Notes: generated from the letters alone by a model not told the origin. A stretch of 64,000 bases of DNA from Populus alba (GCF_005239225.2 NC_133287.1:11885493-11949492), one strand, 5' to 3'; positions 22,855 through 36,420 are shown, counted from the stretch's first letter. Program-made: numbers and translations.

Positions 22855-24482
22855 AAAAAATCAAGGTGTAATTTTGGATAGAATCGAGAGCCTAATTGTA
22901 CTCCATTTTACCTAAAATTAAAAAGACAATGCAAATTGAAGGTCAAGAGTTACATGATTATTGGAAGAATCTGTATAAAAATTAAGCCTAGGGATATAAT
23001 TAGATTTTTAATATGCCAATCTAATTTAATCATAGGTCAAATTAAAGTTTAATTATGTTTAAGAATTAATTTAGGTCCAATTGAAGGATTTAATTAGGTG
23101 TAAGGATTTAATTATACTTTAAATGAGTTGATTTAATTTTATTAGGAACTTAATTAGTGAAATATTAAGTTTGAGAGCCCAATTTAGGCTTAATTAAGAA
23201 AATTAAAATTTTAGAAATTTATTTTTTACCAAATTAAGTGCACTGCCTAGCGCCTCTCTCTCTCTCCTATGTAAACCTTCTTCTTCCTCCTTTAGCATCC
23301 CGCCATCAACTTGAGAACCATCCTCTCCACTAGCTCCATAGCCAGGTCACCAGCAGCTTCCCATGCCAAATAATCCCTTCCCCCTTCTTCTTCTTCTTCT
23401 TCATTCCTTCCTACCATTGTCCAGCATGCACAATGTTAATTCGTTTTGCATGCAGGGCGTCAAGGGGGAAACGTAATTCCTTTCTTGAGTTTGGGCCGAA
23501 CCTGTGCGACCTAGATAAAAAAAAAAAGAGACAATATCTGTTGGGCCAATATCAGCCCCATCTAACTGGGTCTGATCCAACCCAATATATTTAATAATAA
23601 TAATATATATTTTATATATAAAAAATAAAAAAATTACAAGGGTCATTTCAAAACAATTCTGATTTTATCGCGCATTTTTCTACTAATTTTGCATAATATA
23701 TGGTTGTATTTTACATTGCAGGAATAGATTCGTTATTAAAATACTGGTTTTCTCCTAACCATTTCTTAAAAAAAATTAAAAATAAAAAAAATCTCAAAAC
23801 TTTTAAATTAATTTCCCTTTTCAAAAAAAAAAAAATATATATATATATATATATGTTTTTATGCATACAACCAAATCATAAAATGTTTTCCAAGTATATT
23901 TTCATAAAAAAAACAAAAAAATTGCATCTTTCTCATGTTTTTAAAAAGAAAAAAAAAAGGACATCGTAACAGTTTAAGATGATTATTTATTAGGATTTGG
24001 TTAATATATCAAAAACCCTTCACCAATCATTTTGTTTATTTTATATTAAGGTTTAGACGTAGAATTTAATATTTGGGGTGTAAAACTGCATCATAGAGTA
24101 CATCCTCAACTATTATAGATACAAAAGGCAAAATAAATGTGATGCTAAATTTTGGACTTTATAACGATTAGAATTGAACCCAATAAGATAGAGATCCTCT
24201 TATAAAGGGAGATCTACCTTTGACCTTAGAAGAAGACTAACAAATAGAAACTTGACCTAGAAAAAAATAAAATCAAACAACAATGCAACTTACCATAGGT
24301 GGGGTGCATTGGGGGTGATGTGTCTTCCCCTTATACAACAAATCCCTCACTCAAACTTTCACAGACCATAAGTTTCTTAGTAACCTTAATACTAGGTGGC
24401 AACTCTTGAATCTTATAATCATAATTTTATGATTAAAACCAAAACTCTTTCTTTTCCCAACAACACCTCTCAGGAGGCTCAC
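22855..24482 (+). repeat. Long LTR-like dispersed repeat, copy 2, cut by an Athila-type LTR
   Basis: Same family and orientation as 12420-14870 but shorter. After gtgtcttcccctt (24322-24334) it continues with a stretch containing taggtggcaactc, typical of sequence just inside Tat-like elements. It is interrupted at 24483 by the LTR of the composite element. Contains a (TA)n run at about 23835-23852. Confidence 0.55.
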
Positions 24483-26128
24483 TAACATGACCAAAAGATT
24501 GATATCTTCTCCCAAGTGCAGGAGTGTCGAAGTAATAAATAACCCAACAAGACCGGGGTCAAAACACAAGGAGGTTAATTATATAAATTATAAATAACAA
24601 TAACACACAACAACAATAATAATACTAATAATAATTAGTAGTAGTAGTAGTAGTAGTACTAGTAATAATACTAATACTAATAATAACAATAATAGTAATA
24701 GTAGTAGTAGTAGTAATGATATTAATAATAGTAATAGTAATAATAAAGAGGACTTTGGGATGTAAGATTAATTAAGGATTAAACAATAATAAAAACAAAT
24801 GTCAAGGTTAGAGGATCCACTAATGGTACTTCAAACAAGTATAGTATAAACTCTTATTACTTAATTGGAAACCACACAAAAAGGAGGTTCCAAAGATTAT
24901 AATTGTTAACATGATTATATTAATTATCTTGTTCAAGTAATGCCAATACTTGTAAATATTATCAGGTATTCATGAAGATAACTTATGTTAACAACAAATC
25001 AAGTTCCTTTCATAGCACAGGTGTAGGTGTACGGTTGAGCTATGAAAGTGCCGAGCATTTGTTGTACCAAGGGTTGTTCAACACAAATCTAGATTAACCA
25101 TTTAACAAGCAAGGTATTAAGAGTGAGCAAGATAATAAATATAAAACATGTTAGTATCAAGTATTAAAGTCCATGTTGAGTTTATATTATACTTACTCTT
25201 ACACCATTAGTGTAACCTTTTCACCTTGACATAATAGATTTAGCTAAACATAATGAAAGAAAGAAATATAAATAAACAAGATAAGAACATAATTATATAA
25301 ATAAAGGAAAGGAAATGAAAAGCATAAACAAGAGTTTAATATAACATAAAATAAAACTTAAACATTACAAAATACAAAGAAAGAGAGCAAGAGCATGATT
25401 TTGATCTGAACGCCAAGATGCCTAAATGTATGGCAAATGCCTCATTTTATAGCCCAAAATTTGGAACTAATGATTTAATGACTAATTGTTGTGTAGGTGG
25501 CCAACTCTTGACTTAGTGAAAATCTTTATCTTCTTGTCTGAATAAAACGTCACTGCTAACATCAGAACTGGAACCACCTGTGCTCACGAAAGTTCTAGAA
25601 AATTGTCTTATCTTTCTAGGAAAAAACAATTGAGGTTATTTGGACTTCTAGAACTCGAGATATGGGCTAAACACTGAACAATGTCTAGGCTGTAGGATAG
25701 ATTCGGACTTCTCCGTTGTTGCTATAATTTGGACTTGAAAACGACCTTTTTAAATTTTGGACTCCACATGAAAGTTGTAGGCCTATGTCTTACCAAATTT
25801 TTCCAAAAAATTGAGATCATTTGGACATCTAGAGCTCGAGATATGACCCAATTATCAAACAATGTTCCAGTTTGGACTACACCAACATCTCTTTTCTAAG
25901 TTTGACCCTCTCTTTGTCCTTTCAATTTCAATACTTAAACTCGTCAATCAATCCTTTCATTTATGTGATAGGTCTGCATTTAAGATGAACATTTACCATA
26001 AGTTAAAGGTATCTTATATTATTAGGTATGTTATTATAAAACATGTTTTAGTTAAGGAGTTATTGATACTTCAAGTGCAAAATGATGATATAAAACCTTG
26101 ATAAAAATGCACTTTTAAGCACTAATCA
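24483..26128 (-). repeat. 3' LTR, subfamily I
   Basis: Plus-strand start taacatgacc (ancestral TGACACGACC with the TG decayed) and end actaatca. Contains a long variable block of aac/aat/tag trinucleotides at 24600-24745. Its inner edge is followed by cacaccttccaacc, a polypurine tract on the minus strand, as expected at a 3' LTR. Confidence 0.85.
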
Positions 26129-27307
26129 CACCTTCCAACCAGCTTATTACTAGTCCCTAGTAATCAAAGCGTTAAAATAGAAAAACAATTTGGAAATTCC
26201 ATAAATCAAGGCATTTATCATTCTACTTCCATTAATCTATCTAGATAAACAAACTCTCATTAAATTTATATTCCTGCTTCATGTTTCTTAAACAAGATAT
26301 TAATAAACCTTCTTTTTATGTGCTCATAGATGATGAGGCTTTTGTTGGAAGAAAACAATATTATGTTCGAATGTTTAAGGTTAACTTCCTTGGGTTGGGA
26401 TTATTATTATTATTATTTTTTTTATATACACATACAACTTAAAAACACAATGTATCTTTAACCCATGTAATGAGTTTTCAGCTAATGACTTCCAACCAGT
26501 TGATCTTAGGGCATTAGGTGTTGAGACACCCCTACGATCTTAGTAACTCGAGTTGCAGATACTGATACATAGATAGTGCAGTGTTTGATTCCCTTAAGTT
26601 TTTCTCCTTAACCCATGTAACAAGCTTTAGGCCAATAACTCCCAAGTCAATTGACTTTAGGGTATTAGGTGTTAAAACACCCCTTTGGGCTTAATTACAT
26701 AGGTTAGGGAGGCTATGAAACCAAACTTATCTATGTTTTTATTATCATCAATATTATCATTTTTTTGTTGCAAATTATATACTATCCCTTTCCCTTAGTT
26801 GTTACGTTTAACAAAAGAACATAAATAATGTAATAATCCAATGTGCAACCCACAATCATATGTTAAAGTGTGTGTGTGAAAATGAAGGTTTAAGAATACT
26901 TGTTAAATGAGTATATGAGCAAGATCAAGTGATAACAATATTAGAGTTTGTAAACCTGAATATTTCAAGAAGTATTCTGATAGACCTTGATGATGATACT
27001 TACTAAAATGCATGTCAAGAGTCAATAAAATTTCCTCCTTACTCAGCCATCCTAATAACAATTTTGTCAAATGGTTTTAATAATAGCAAAAACAGTTAGT
27101 AAGTTAGTTTCTTTTTTATGTCAACTACTACCCTCTCCCCCTAACCAAAACGAGACATTGTCCTCAATGTTTGAAGGTAGAAAGATAGAGTATAGAAGAC
27201 ATCACCTGAAACAACGAACAATGACAAACCTGAAACACACTTAAACAAATATAAGAAGTAACAAAACAAAATAATATGCTATTAATAAAACCAAAAGACA
27301 TAAGGTT
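26129..27307 (-). other. 3' non-coding interior with ~150-bp tandem repeat
   Basis: No gene. The phrase ttaacccatgtaa(t/c)-aagctttaggc ... ttaggtgtt-a-acaccc occurs twice, at about 26458 and 26608. A second polypurine tract (ccctctccccctaacc on the plus strand, about 27131-27146) lies just before the accessory module. The same layout is found in the copy at 58.4-60.6 kb. Confidence 0.7.
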
Positions 27308-27960
27308 TCACAAATGAAGGCTCAAATCTAATCTAAGCTTTTTACAGCTTTCCTTAGTTGACCAATTTAGGCGACTCATGCAGGGATCAATGACAGGGAT
27401 GAAAGATTGTAGTTGGTCAATCAATTGTTCAGTAGTAGCAGCAGATATTACGATTTGTCGTGCCGAAGATGTTAGAAATTCTTGTTCCACAGCTTGATCA
27501 AGGAAAGACAACAATTTATCATAGAAACCATTAACATTTAACAAACCTATAGGTTTATGGTGATTGTGCAGTTAGGCCTAAGATGAAATATGAAAGATCT
27601 CTTCCAATGTGCCCAGAACACCTGGTAAGGCAATGAAGGCATCAACATGATTAAACATGGTATTCAACCGATCAGACATTATAGGGATTTGTAGTTCCTC
27701 TCCAATTATTTTTCCAATGATGACCCATTTGTTAAAGCTTTGGGGGCAACCTCCAAAATTTGACTGCCTCTTAAAAATACAGCCGTTGACACATCTCCCA
27801 TTAACCCAAGGCTGCCTCCCCTATACACTAAATGAATCTTTCTCTTAGCTAGTACCCGACTAAGATAATTTGCTGATTCTAAAAACTCTTTTTCTTTCTC
27901 AGGACTGGATCCACCGAAAACAGAAATATTTCTTATGTGATGACTTGAGGAACCTGCCAT
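27308..27960 (-). pseudogene. Decayed LOG-like gene carried by the retrotransposon
   Basis: Aligns with the intact copy at 60627-61280 along its full length. The first 84 codons are open (start at 27960, GGSLGLMG motif present) and end early in TGA near 27706; the last 78 codons (27544-27308) are open in another frame. In between, a frameshift and at least one stop have accumulated. Intronless, same position and orientation relative to integrase as the other copy, so both descend from one capture. Confidence 0.85.
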
Positions 27961-28240
27961 TTCTACACACTTCTATATTTGATGAATGTATGGGTTGAGT
28001 AGAAATGAACGGAAGGAAGAGAAGAATTTATAGATGAGAAATTGAAAATGCAATCATACCACCTATATGTAGGCCAACTATTGTCTCACACTCTCTCTCT
28101 TTATTTATTTATTTTGAAAAAGCATGTATGTACAGGTAGTTGTGATTGTGGCTCACATCTTCCTTTGGTTTTACGTCCAAGAACGGCTTAAACGCCCTCT
28201 ATGGGTCGGGGATAGGCTTCCCATCCATTTTTCTTAAAAA

Positions 28241-28747
28241 CTAGCAAACAGGGTCTTTTTTAGTCAGATTCCCAAGACTAAGTCGATCATGTTCTTTATG
28301 AAATTGTGGCCATAAATCATGAATTACATGATGCACATCTCCACTAGGATGTGTCTCAAGGGTCAACAAAAGATTATCTAAAGACCCCTTACTTAGGCCA
28401 TCCTTAATGAATTGTATCTTATCTTCACGGTTTACAGATACCATTCCTAAAGAACAACATGTTGCATTGCAAGTCCATCTGGCATATCTGTGACAGACTT
28501 TTAGTCATTTTGCACGACGTTTCTTTGCAAAAGTGTTTGTACGTGTTCTAGGCATGTGTGAAATGAAAGAATTGGAGGGCTGACCTGATAATCAGACCTT
28601 TGCTTTAATTAGCCAACAAATATCTTCAGGAATTACATGATTCATTAACAACCTCAATCTTGCACAACTAGCACGGTAAATTTTTGTAATCGCATTTGGA
28701 GGTAGAGCGGGAAAATACCTTTTTAATTTTTCAAGAGTAGTGTCCAT
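28241..28747 (-). pseudogene. Decayed virus-like nucleic-acid-binding protein gene
   Basis: Counterpart of 61519-62067. The upstream half (from Met at 28747) is open and ends in the same TGA (28592-28594) as the other copy. In the downstream half an additional TGA (28505-28507) interrupts the basic stretch, and the second zinc-finger Cys has become Tyr. The C-terminus stops about 14 codons earlier than in the other copy. Confidence 0.8.
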
Positions 28748-28976
28748 TTTCAAAAGAGAATTAGAGAAGTGATTCAAAAAAGGGAGAAAGAGCAAAGAAT
28801 TGTACATATATATACAAATATCAGTTATTATAGGAAACTGAAAGAACCGACTTAAGTCACGGAGTACCGTTATCCGCTATTTGACCGAGGTGAGAGAGAG
28901 ACTAGCAAAACCAAAACAAAACACAAAACAATGTGAGAAAAAGAATCAATCTTTATATATAGGATCACTCAATTCA

Positions 28977-31840
28977 ATAGTCATTTTCAACTGAAAAATT
29001 GTCCAAGTAAACTTTTAGACGATGCCCATTTACCTTGAAAACATTGCCATTCTTTGGATTCTCGATATCACAGGCCCCATATGGATACACATGTTTCATA
29101 ATAAAGGGACCGCTCCATCTTGATCTTAGTTTTCAAGAAAATAAATGGAGTCAAGAATTATAAAGCAAGACTTTTTGACCAACATTGAATGTTATTCTCA
29201 GTATTTTCTTGTCATGAAAGTCTTTGATTCTTGCTTTATGAATTCTTGAATTTTCATATGCATCATTTCTTATTTCCTCAAGCTCATTTATTTGCAATTT
29301 TCACAGCTGACTAGCATCATCAAGGTTTGAATTGAAAGCATTAATAGCCCAATAAGCTTTATGTTCAATTTCCACAGGCAAGTGACAAGGTTTTCCATAG
29401 ACTAGTCTATAAGGTGACATACCTAATGATGTTTTATAAGCAGTTCGATAAGCTCAAAGTGCATCATTAAGTCTTAAAGACCAGTCTTTCCTTTTGGGTT
29501 CACTATTTTCTCCAAGATTTTTTTGATCTCCCTATTAGCAAGCTCTACTTGTCCACTTGTCTGAGGGTGATAAAGGGTGGCAACTTTGTGTTTGATTCCA
29601 TATTTTTTCACTAAAGAATCAAATGGCTTGTTGCAGAAATGTGTTCCACCATCATTTATCATGGCTCGAGGGATTCCAAATCAACTTAAAATATTGTCTT
29701 TCAAAAACTTTATCACTATTTTGTGATCATTGTTTCAACTTGGAATTGCCTCTATCCATTTTGAAACATAATCTACTGCGACTAATATGTACACGAAACC
29801 AAATGATGGAGGAAATGGACCCATGAAATCTATACCCCAACAGTCAAAGATCTCAATGACAAGAATATGATTTAAAGGCATCATATGACGTTTTGAAATA
29901 GATCCCAACTTTTGACAATTTTAACAAGTCGTATAGAATGCATGTGAGTCTTTGAACATGGTGAGCCAGTAAAATCCACTTTGTAAGATTTTTGCAATTG
30001 TCTTTTTTGACGAGAAATTACCCCCATATACCTCAAAATGACAAAATTTAATGACACTACTTACCTCATTGTGAGGAATCCATCTTCGAAATATTTGATC
30101 AGGATAATATTTTAAATAAATACGGGTCATCCCAATAAAAGTTCTTCACTTCGTTCAAGAACTTTCTTTTATCTTGGGTACTCCCATGAGCTGGCAATTG
30201 TCCTAAGACAAGAAAATTAACAATATTAGCAAACCAAGGCATCGTAGAAACGGAAAGTAAAGATTCATCGGGAAAGTAGTCATCGATTGGTGTGATGTCA
30301 AATTTTGAATCTATTGTCAATCTTGATAAATGATCCATGACAACATTTTCGGTGCCTTTCTTGTCTTTGATTGTGATATCAAATTCTTGAAGTAACAAAA
30401 TCCACCACACTAATCTAGCCTTAGAATCTTTCTTAGAAAGAAGATATTTCAATGTTGCATGATCACTAAAAACAACAGCAGGTGAGCCAATAAGATAAGA
30501 CCTGAATTTATCACATGTAAATACTACTATAAGTAATTCTTTTTCAGTGGTGGTGTAATTCAATTGAGCACTATTTAAAGTTTTACTTGCATAGTAAATC
30601 ACATAAGGTTTTTTATCTTTTCATTGTCCTAAGACAGCACCCACGACATAATCACTAGCGTCACACATTATTTCAAAAGGTAATGACCAATCAGGAGGTT
30701 GAATGACAGGAGTAGAAGTAAGCAAGTTTTTAAGTTTAACAAAGGCTTCTTCACAATGTCCAGTCCATTCAAAAATATTATCCTTTGTTAGAAGGTTACT
30801 CAAGGGCTTAGATATTACACTAAAATCTTTGATGAACCTTCTGTAAAAACCAGCATGTCCTAAGAATGATCTAACATCATTAATAGATTTTGATGTTGGT
30901 AAGTTATCAGTTAACTCGATTTTAGATTTATTAACCTCAATTCCTTTCAATGAAACAATGTGACCAAGTACAATGCCGTTTGTTACCATAAAGTGACATT
31001 TTTCCCAATTCAGTACAAGATTCTTCTCTTCACACCTGCTCAAAACCTTTTTCTAAGTTAGTCAAACAATCATCAAATGAATCACCAAAAACAAAAAAAA
31101 ATCATCCATAAAAATCTCAAGAAAACGTTCAACCATATTATTGAATATTCTAAGCATGCATCTTTGAAACGTGGCTGGTGCACTACCTAATCCAAAAGGC
31201 ATCCTTCGATATGCAAAAGTACCAAATGGACATGTGAAAGTAGTCTTCTCTTGATCTTCCAATGCAATTTCAATTTGATTGTAATCTGATTAGCCATCTA
31301 GGAAACAATAAAATTCATGACCTACTCTTTCTAGGATTTGATCCATGAAAGGTAAAGGGAAATGATCTTTTCTAGTCATTAAATTAAGTTTTCTATAATC
31401 AATGCACATGCACCAACCAGTAACAGTCCTAGTTGGAATTAACTTATTTTTCTCATTTATTATCACAGTGACTCCAAACTTTTTTGGTACAACTTGGGTA
31501 GGACTTACCCATTTGCTGTCAGAAATAGGATAAATGATTCTATTATCTAGAAGCTTAATGACTTCATTTTTCACTATTTCTTTCATATTAGGATTAAGCC
31601 TTCATTGAATTTCTCTAGAGGGTTTAACATTTTCCTCCAAATAAATCCTATGTGTGCAAATCAAAGGGCTAATTCCTTTTATGTCAGCTATGGTCCATCC
31701 TAATGCATTTTTATGCATTTTCAGAGTCTGTAATAACTTACCTTCTTGATGTGCATTAAGTTTGGAAGAGATTATTACCAGAAAAGTTTCATTTTCTCCC
31801 AAAAATGAGTATTTGAGATTAAATGGTAACGACTTCAATT
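28977..31840 (-). pseudogene. Athila-type pol remnant: RT, RNase H, integrase
   Basis: RT: RTVTGWCMCIDYRKLN at about 31400-31440, MPFGLGSAPATFQRC and FMDDF (catalytic YxDD variant) at about 31100-31215. RNase [21 protein letters not shown] at about 30540-30600. Integrase: H/C zinc-finger remnant at about 29925-30060, then ISDGG-like [13 protein letters not shown] (29620-29662) and QVELANREI (29520-29545). Several frameshifts and stops separate these. Residues such as WVSPTQVVPKK and GAVLGQ are typical of the Athila/Tat branch that lacks a chromodomain. Confidence 0.88.
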
Positions 31841-31883
31841 CAGGTTTTGGTGGTTGAACACTTGAAGGTATGGACTCAATTGA

Positions 31884-33183
31884 TCATGGTGGCAATTCTT
31901 TAATTTGTGGTCTCCAATTGCATGCCTTTAGTTCTTCCTGAAAATAGACCATTTGCAAATCATCAGATTCATCAATCTCAGTTTGACTGGAAGTGGTTTG
32001 AAATTGATCATAAACTAATTTTTCAATAAAGTCTAGTTCCTGTAAATCATTATCATCTCCAGGTTGTTTGTAAATTTTGAAAATATTCATCTCCAAAGTC
32101 ATGTTTCCAAATGATAGCTTCATCAGTTCATTTCTATAATTAATCAATGCATTAGAAGTAGCAAGAAATGGACGTCCTAAAATGACAGGAATAGAATTAT
32201 ATGCTTCAACAGGTTGTGTATCCAAAACAAAAAAAATCTATAGTGTAAATGAATTTATCAACTTGTACTAACACATCCTCAACTATTCCTCTAGGCACTT
32301 TTACAAATCTATCGGCAAGTAAAAGAGTTACAGAGGTTGGTTTTAACTTACCTAGATTGAGACTTTGAAAGACTGAATATGGAAGTAAATTCACACTAGC
32401 TCCAAGATCAAGTAAGGCTCTTTCAATTTTATGTTCTCCAATAAAGCAAGAAATTGTAGGACAACCAGGGTCTTTATATTTCAAAGCATTATTGTTTTGA
32501 AGAATGACACTTACTTGTTCAGCTAAAAAGGCTTTCTTTTTCACATTCAGTTTTCTCTTCACAGTGCACAGATCTTTCAAAAATTTAGCATAGGAAGGAA
32601 CCTGTTTAATAGCATCCAACAAAGGTATATTGATCCTTACCTGTTTGAAAGTTTCAAAGATTTCAGAGTTGTGATTGACTTTCCTTTGTTTGGTCATGGC
32701 ATGAGGAAATGGGAGTGCTGGCGGGGAATCATCCTTCTCTTTGTAATGTTCAGGTTCAACCCCTTCCTTACCCTCAGAGATAGACTCATCATCTTTCTCA
32801 CAAGGTTCAATAATAGGTTTTTCAATAACCTTACCACTACGAAGAGTGATGACTGATTTGACTTGATCCATGTGTTGGCTTCCAGAACTACTCGCATTTG
32901 CATTGTATTGCGCTTTTGGATTTTGCTGTGGTTGAGATGGAAACTTACCTTTCTCTTGGAAACTGAGAGCAGATGTTAATTTTGCAAGAGCATCTTTAAA
33001 ATCTGTCATGCTTTGAGCAAGTTGAGTGTTGATTGTCTCCTGCTTTTTAATGAATGCATGCAATGTTTCCTCAAGATTTCTTCTAGGAGGTGGAGCATAA
33101 GGAGGTGCATATCCATGAGAATTTTGAAAATTATGGTGTGCTTGAAACGGTGGGCAGTGAAGTTTGTGCATTATTGTTATCAC
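31884..33183 (-). pseudogene. Protease and gag C-terminal part
   Basis: ALLDLGASVNLLPYSVF (about 32370-32420) is the aspartic protease active-site region in DLGAS form, characteristic of Athila-like elements; VILGRPFLAT near 32170 is the following conserved motif. Upstream the frame has the linker SVITLRSGKVIEKP (about 32830). One frameshift lies near 32206-32225. Inactive in this copy. Confidence 0.85.
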
Positions 33184-34211
33184 TCTTCCAACTAAAATTT
33201 AGGTGATTTCTCCAACCAGGGTTATACGTTTGTGAGTATGGGTTATGGTTGGGTCTTTGGAAACTATTTAAAGCATGGGCTTGTTCATGGAGGCATTCCC
33301 TAAAACAAGGCAAAGTTGGACAATCATTTGTTGAGTGTTCCTTGGTTTCATAGATTTGACACACAATGTCTTGAACATATTTTAATTGACCACTCTTTTT
33401 CAATTCAAGTGCTTCGACTTTTCTAGCTAAAGATGCAAACTTGGCTTGGAGGTCATGATCTTCCCTAAGGTTGTGCATACCTCCACTAGATGTATGAGGT
33501 TGAGTTTTACTTGGTGTCTCATAAGTACCTGTGGTGTCCCAATTTTGAGCATTTTCGGCTAACAAGTCTAGGTACTCCATTGCTTAATTAGGGTCTTTAT
33601 CTTCGAAAGTTCCATTGCACATCAATTCAACCATTTGCCTATCTCTAGGTGTTAAACCTTCATAAAAATGTGAAACCAATCTCCATGTTTCAAAACCATG
33701 ATGAGGGCAAGTATTAAGCAAGTCTCGATACCTATCCCAACATTGGTAAAATGTTTCTCCTGGTTTTTGAGTGAAAGTGATGATTTGTCTTTTGAAAGAG
33801 TTTGTTCTGTGAGACGGAAAAAAACTTCTTTAAAAATTGTTGTTTCATTTCATCCCAAGCACGAATGAATCCTGGTCTCAAATTTTGTAGCCATGTTTTA
33901 GCTTTATCTTTTAATGAAAAAGGAAAAAGCTTTAATCTAATGGTGTTCATGCTACAATTTGAGTCATTATAGGAATTACAGACCTCCTTAAATTCCCTTA
34001 AATGCAAGTATGGATTTTCTAGGTCTAAACCATGAAAAGAAGGTAAAAGTTGAATAATGCCTGGCTTAAAATTAAAATGAGATGCATGAGGAGGGAAAAC
34101 TATGCATGAGGGTGCACTTGTTCTTGTGGGATTCATGTGGTTTCTAAGAGTTCTCGTACGGTTATTCTCATTATTCTCATTATGCAGCGATTGATTATCT
34201 TCTTCGGCCAT
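33131..34211 (-). pseudogene. Athila-type gag
   Basis: Starts at Met 34211 (MAEEDNQ). The capsid region is recognised by LPSFHGLDLENPYLHLREF and FPFSLKDKAKTWLQ. The knuckle region (CQIYETKEHSTNDCP, about 33330-33365) is followed by the proline/asparagine-rich NPYSQTYNPGWRNH typical of this branch. Frameshifts near 33732 and 33600 break the frame. Confidence 0.85.
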
Positions 34212-34421
34212 ATTTTCTGAAAATGATGAGGATACCCTACAAAGTTGACCACTTAATGTATGTGACCAAACTCTCATGCACGTGTAAGAAGACAATAAAA
34301 GGAAGAAAAGAAAATAGAAGAAAAAGAAACAAAACAAAACAAAGAAAACAAAAGTTAGATAAAATGAAAAGTGAAAAGAGAAAACAAATTAAATATTATA
34401 ATTTATACAAGAATTTACCTC

Positions 34422-34436
34422 CTCGGCAACGGCGCC
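34422..34436 (-). promoter_or_regulatory. Primer-binding site, tRNA-Asp type
   Basis: Minus-strand TGGCGCCGTTGCCGA matches the complement of the 3' end of plant tRNA-Asp (ends GGCAACGGCGCCA), the primer known for Athila-type elements. It lies 7 bp inside the 5' LTR. Confidence 0.85.
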
Positions 34437-34443
34437 AAAAACT

Positions 34444-34562
34444 TGACACGACCAAAAGATTGATGTCTTCTCCCAAGTGCAGAAGTGTCGAAGTAATAAA
34501 TAACCCGGCAAGACCCGGGTCGAACCACAGAGAAGTTAATTGTATAAATTATAAATAAAAAG

Positions 34563-34600
<38 letters not shown>

Positions 34601-36181
34601 AATAATAATACTCAGTACGTGGCGTTGTTACACCTGAGAATGATCTAAAAGATCGGGTCACAGGTTTCCAGCCTATATACTGAGTTTATGAAAAGATCAA
34701 AGAGATATATTATATAATATAAATAGAATGTAATTAATAGTAGTAGTAGTAGTAGTAGTAGTAATAAAAGAAGAAGAAGATGAATAAATTACTGAGAACT
34801 TTGAGATGAAAGATTAATGTAAGGATTAAACAACGATAAAAATAAATGTCAAGGTTAGAGGATCCATTAATGGTACTTCAAACAAGTATAATATAAACTC
34901 TTATTACTCAATTGGAAACCACACATAAAGGAGGTTCCAATCAGATTATAAATTGTTAACATGATTACATTAGTTATCTTATTCAAATAAAGCTAATACT
35001 TGTAAATGTTGGCAAGCATTCATGATTATAACTTATGTTAACAATAAATCAAGTTCCTTTCATAGCTCAGGTGTCGGTTATACCATACAGTATGGGCTAT
35101 GAAAGTGCCAAGTATTTGTTGTCCCAAGTGTTATACAACATAAATCTAGATTAACCATTTAACAAGCAAAGTATTAAAAGTGAACAAGATAACAAATATA
35201 AAACATGTTAGTATCCAATGTTAAGGTCCATGTTAAGTTTATATTATACTTATTCTTACACCATTAGTGTACCCTTTTCACCTTGACATAATTAACTTAG
35301 CTAAACATAATGAAAGAAAGAAACATAAATAAATAAGATAAGAACATAAATGAGAAAGAAGTTAACTAAGTAATGGAAAGGAAATGAAGTGCATAAACTT
35401 GATATTAATGAAAGCAAAACATAAGCAATACAAAGAGAGAAAGCAAGAGCATCATCTTGATCTGGAAACTAAGATGCCTCAATACATGGTAAGTGCCTCC
35501 TTTTATAGGCCAAAATTTGGAACTATTGATTTGTTAACTAATTGATGAGTGGATGGCCACATCTTGACTTGGTGACAATCCTTATCTTCTTGTCTGAACA
35601 AGACATCATTGCTAACATCATAATTTGCCCAGAATTGTAAGGAATGTTCTAGGAAATTGTCTCAGCTTTCCAACAAAAAAAAGATGAGGTCATTTGGACT
35701 TCTAGAACTCAAGATATGGGCTGAACACTAAATAGTGTCTGGGCTGCAAGACAACTTCGGACTTCTTTGTTGTTCCATCAATTTGGACTTCAAAACGGCC
35801 TTTTTAAATCTTGGGCTCCCATGAAAGTTGTAGGCCTTTGTCTTAACTTTCCATCTATATAAAATGGACCTAAATCCGAGATCTAGAGCTCTAGATATGA
35901 TCCAATTACCGAGCAATGTTCCGGTTTGGACTGCATCAGCATCTCTTTTCTAAGTTTGGCCATCTCTTTGTCCTTTCACTTTCAATACTTAAACTCATTA
36001 TTCAATCCTTTTATTTATGTGATAGGCCTAAATTTAAGATGAACATTTACCATAAATTAAGGTATCTTATAGTATCAAACTTGTTATTATAAAACATGCT
36101 TTAGTTAAGGAGTTATTGATACTTCAAGTGCAAAATGATGATATAAAACCTTGATAAACATGCACTTTTAAGTACTAATCA
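34444..36181 (-). repeat. Full LTR, subfamily II (5' LTR of the inner element)
   Basis: 1738 bp; plus-strand TGACACGACC to ACTAATCA. Contains (caa)n and (tag)n/(aag)n blocks at 34563-34605 and 34738-34780, and the segment gatctaaaagatcgggtcac shared only with the LTR at 56526. Adjacent to a primer site on its left and, abruptly, to mid-gag of another copy on its right. Confidence 0.9.
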
Positions 36182-36420
36182 GTATTACAGACCTCTTCAA
36201 ATTCCTTTAAATGCAAGTATGGATTTTCTAGGTCTAAGCCATGAAAAGAAGGTAAAAGTTTAATAATACCTAGCTTAAAATTAAAATGAGATGCATTAGG
36301 AGGGAAAACTATGCATGAGGGTGCACTTGTTCTTATGGGATTCATGTGGTCTCTAAGTGTTCTGACATGGTTATTCTTATTATTCTCATTATAAAGCGAT
36401 TGATTATCTTCTTCGGCCAT
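36182..36420 (-). pseudogene. Second gag N-terminal fragment
   Basis: Begins at Met 36420 and runs through LPSFHGLDLENPYLHLKEF to the LTR border at 36182, where it is cut. It duplicates codons present at 34211-33970 and belongs to the subfamily-I element whose LTR follows at 36653. Confidence 0.88.

Noticed and set aside
12420..24335. Two same-orientation LTR-like repeats flanking the oxidoreductase gene, as if the gene were inside a retrotransposon.
   Set aside because: The copies differ in length and are well diverged, no primer site or target duplication pairs them, and the gene keeps introns and its own promoter.
34422..34436. A tRNA-Asp gene 3' end.
   Set aside because: Only the last 15 bases match, without cloverleaf sequence; position next to an LTR identifies it as a primer-binding site.
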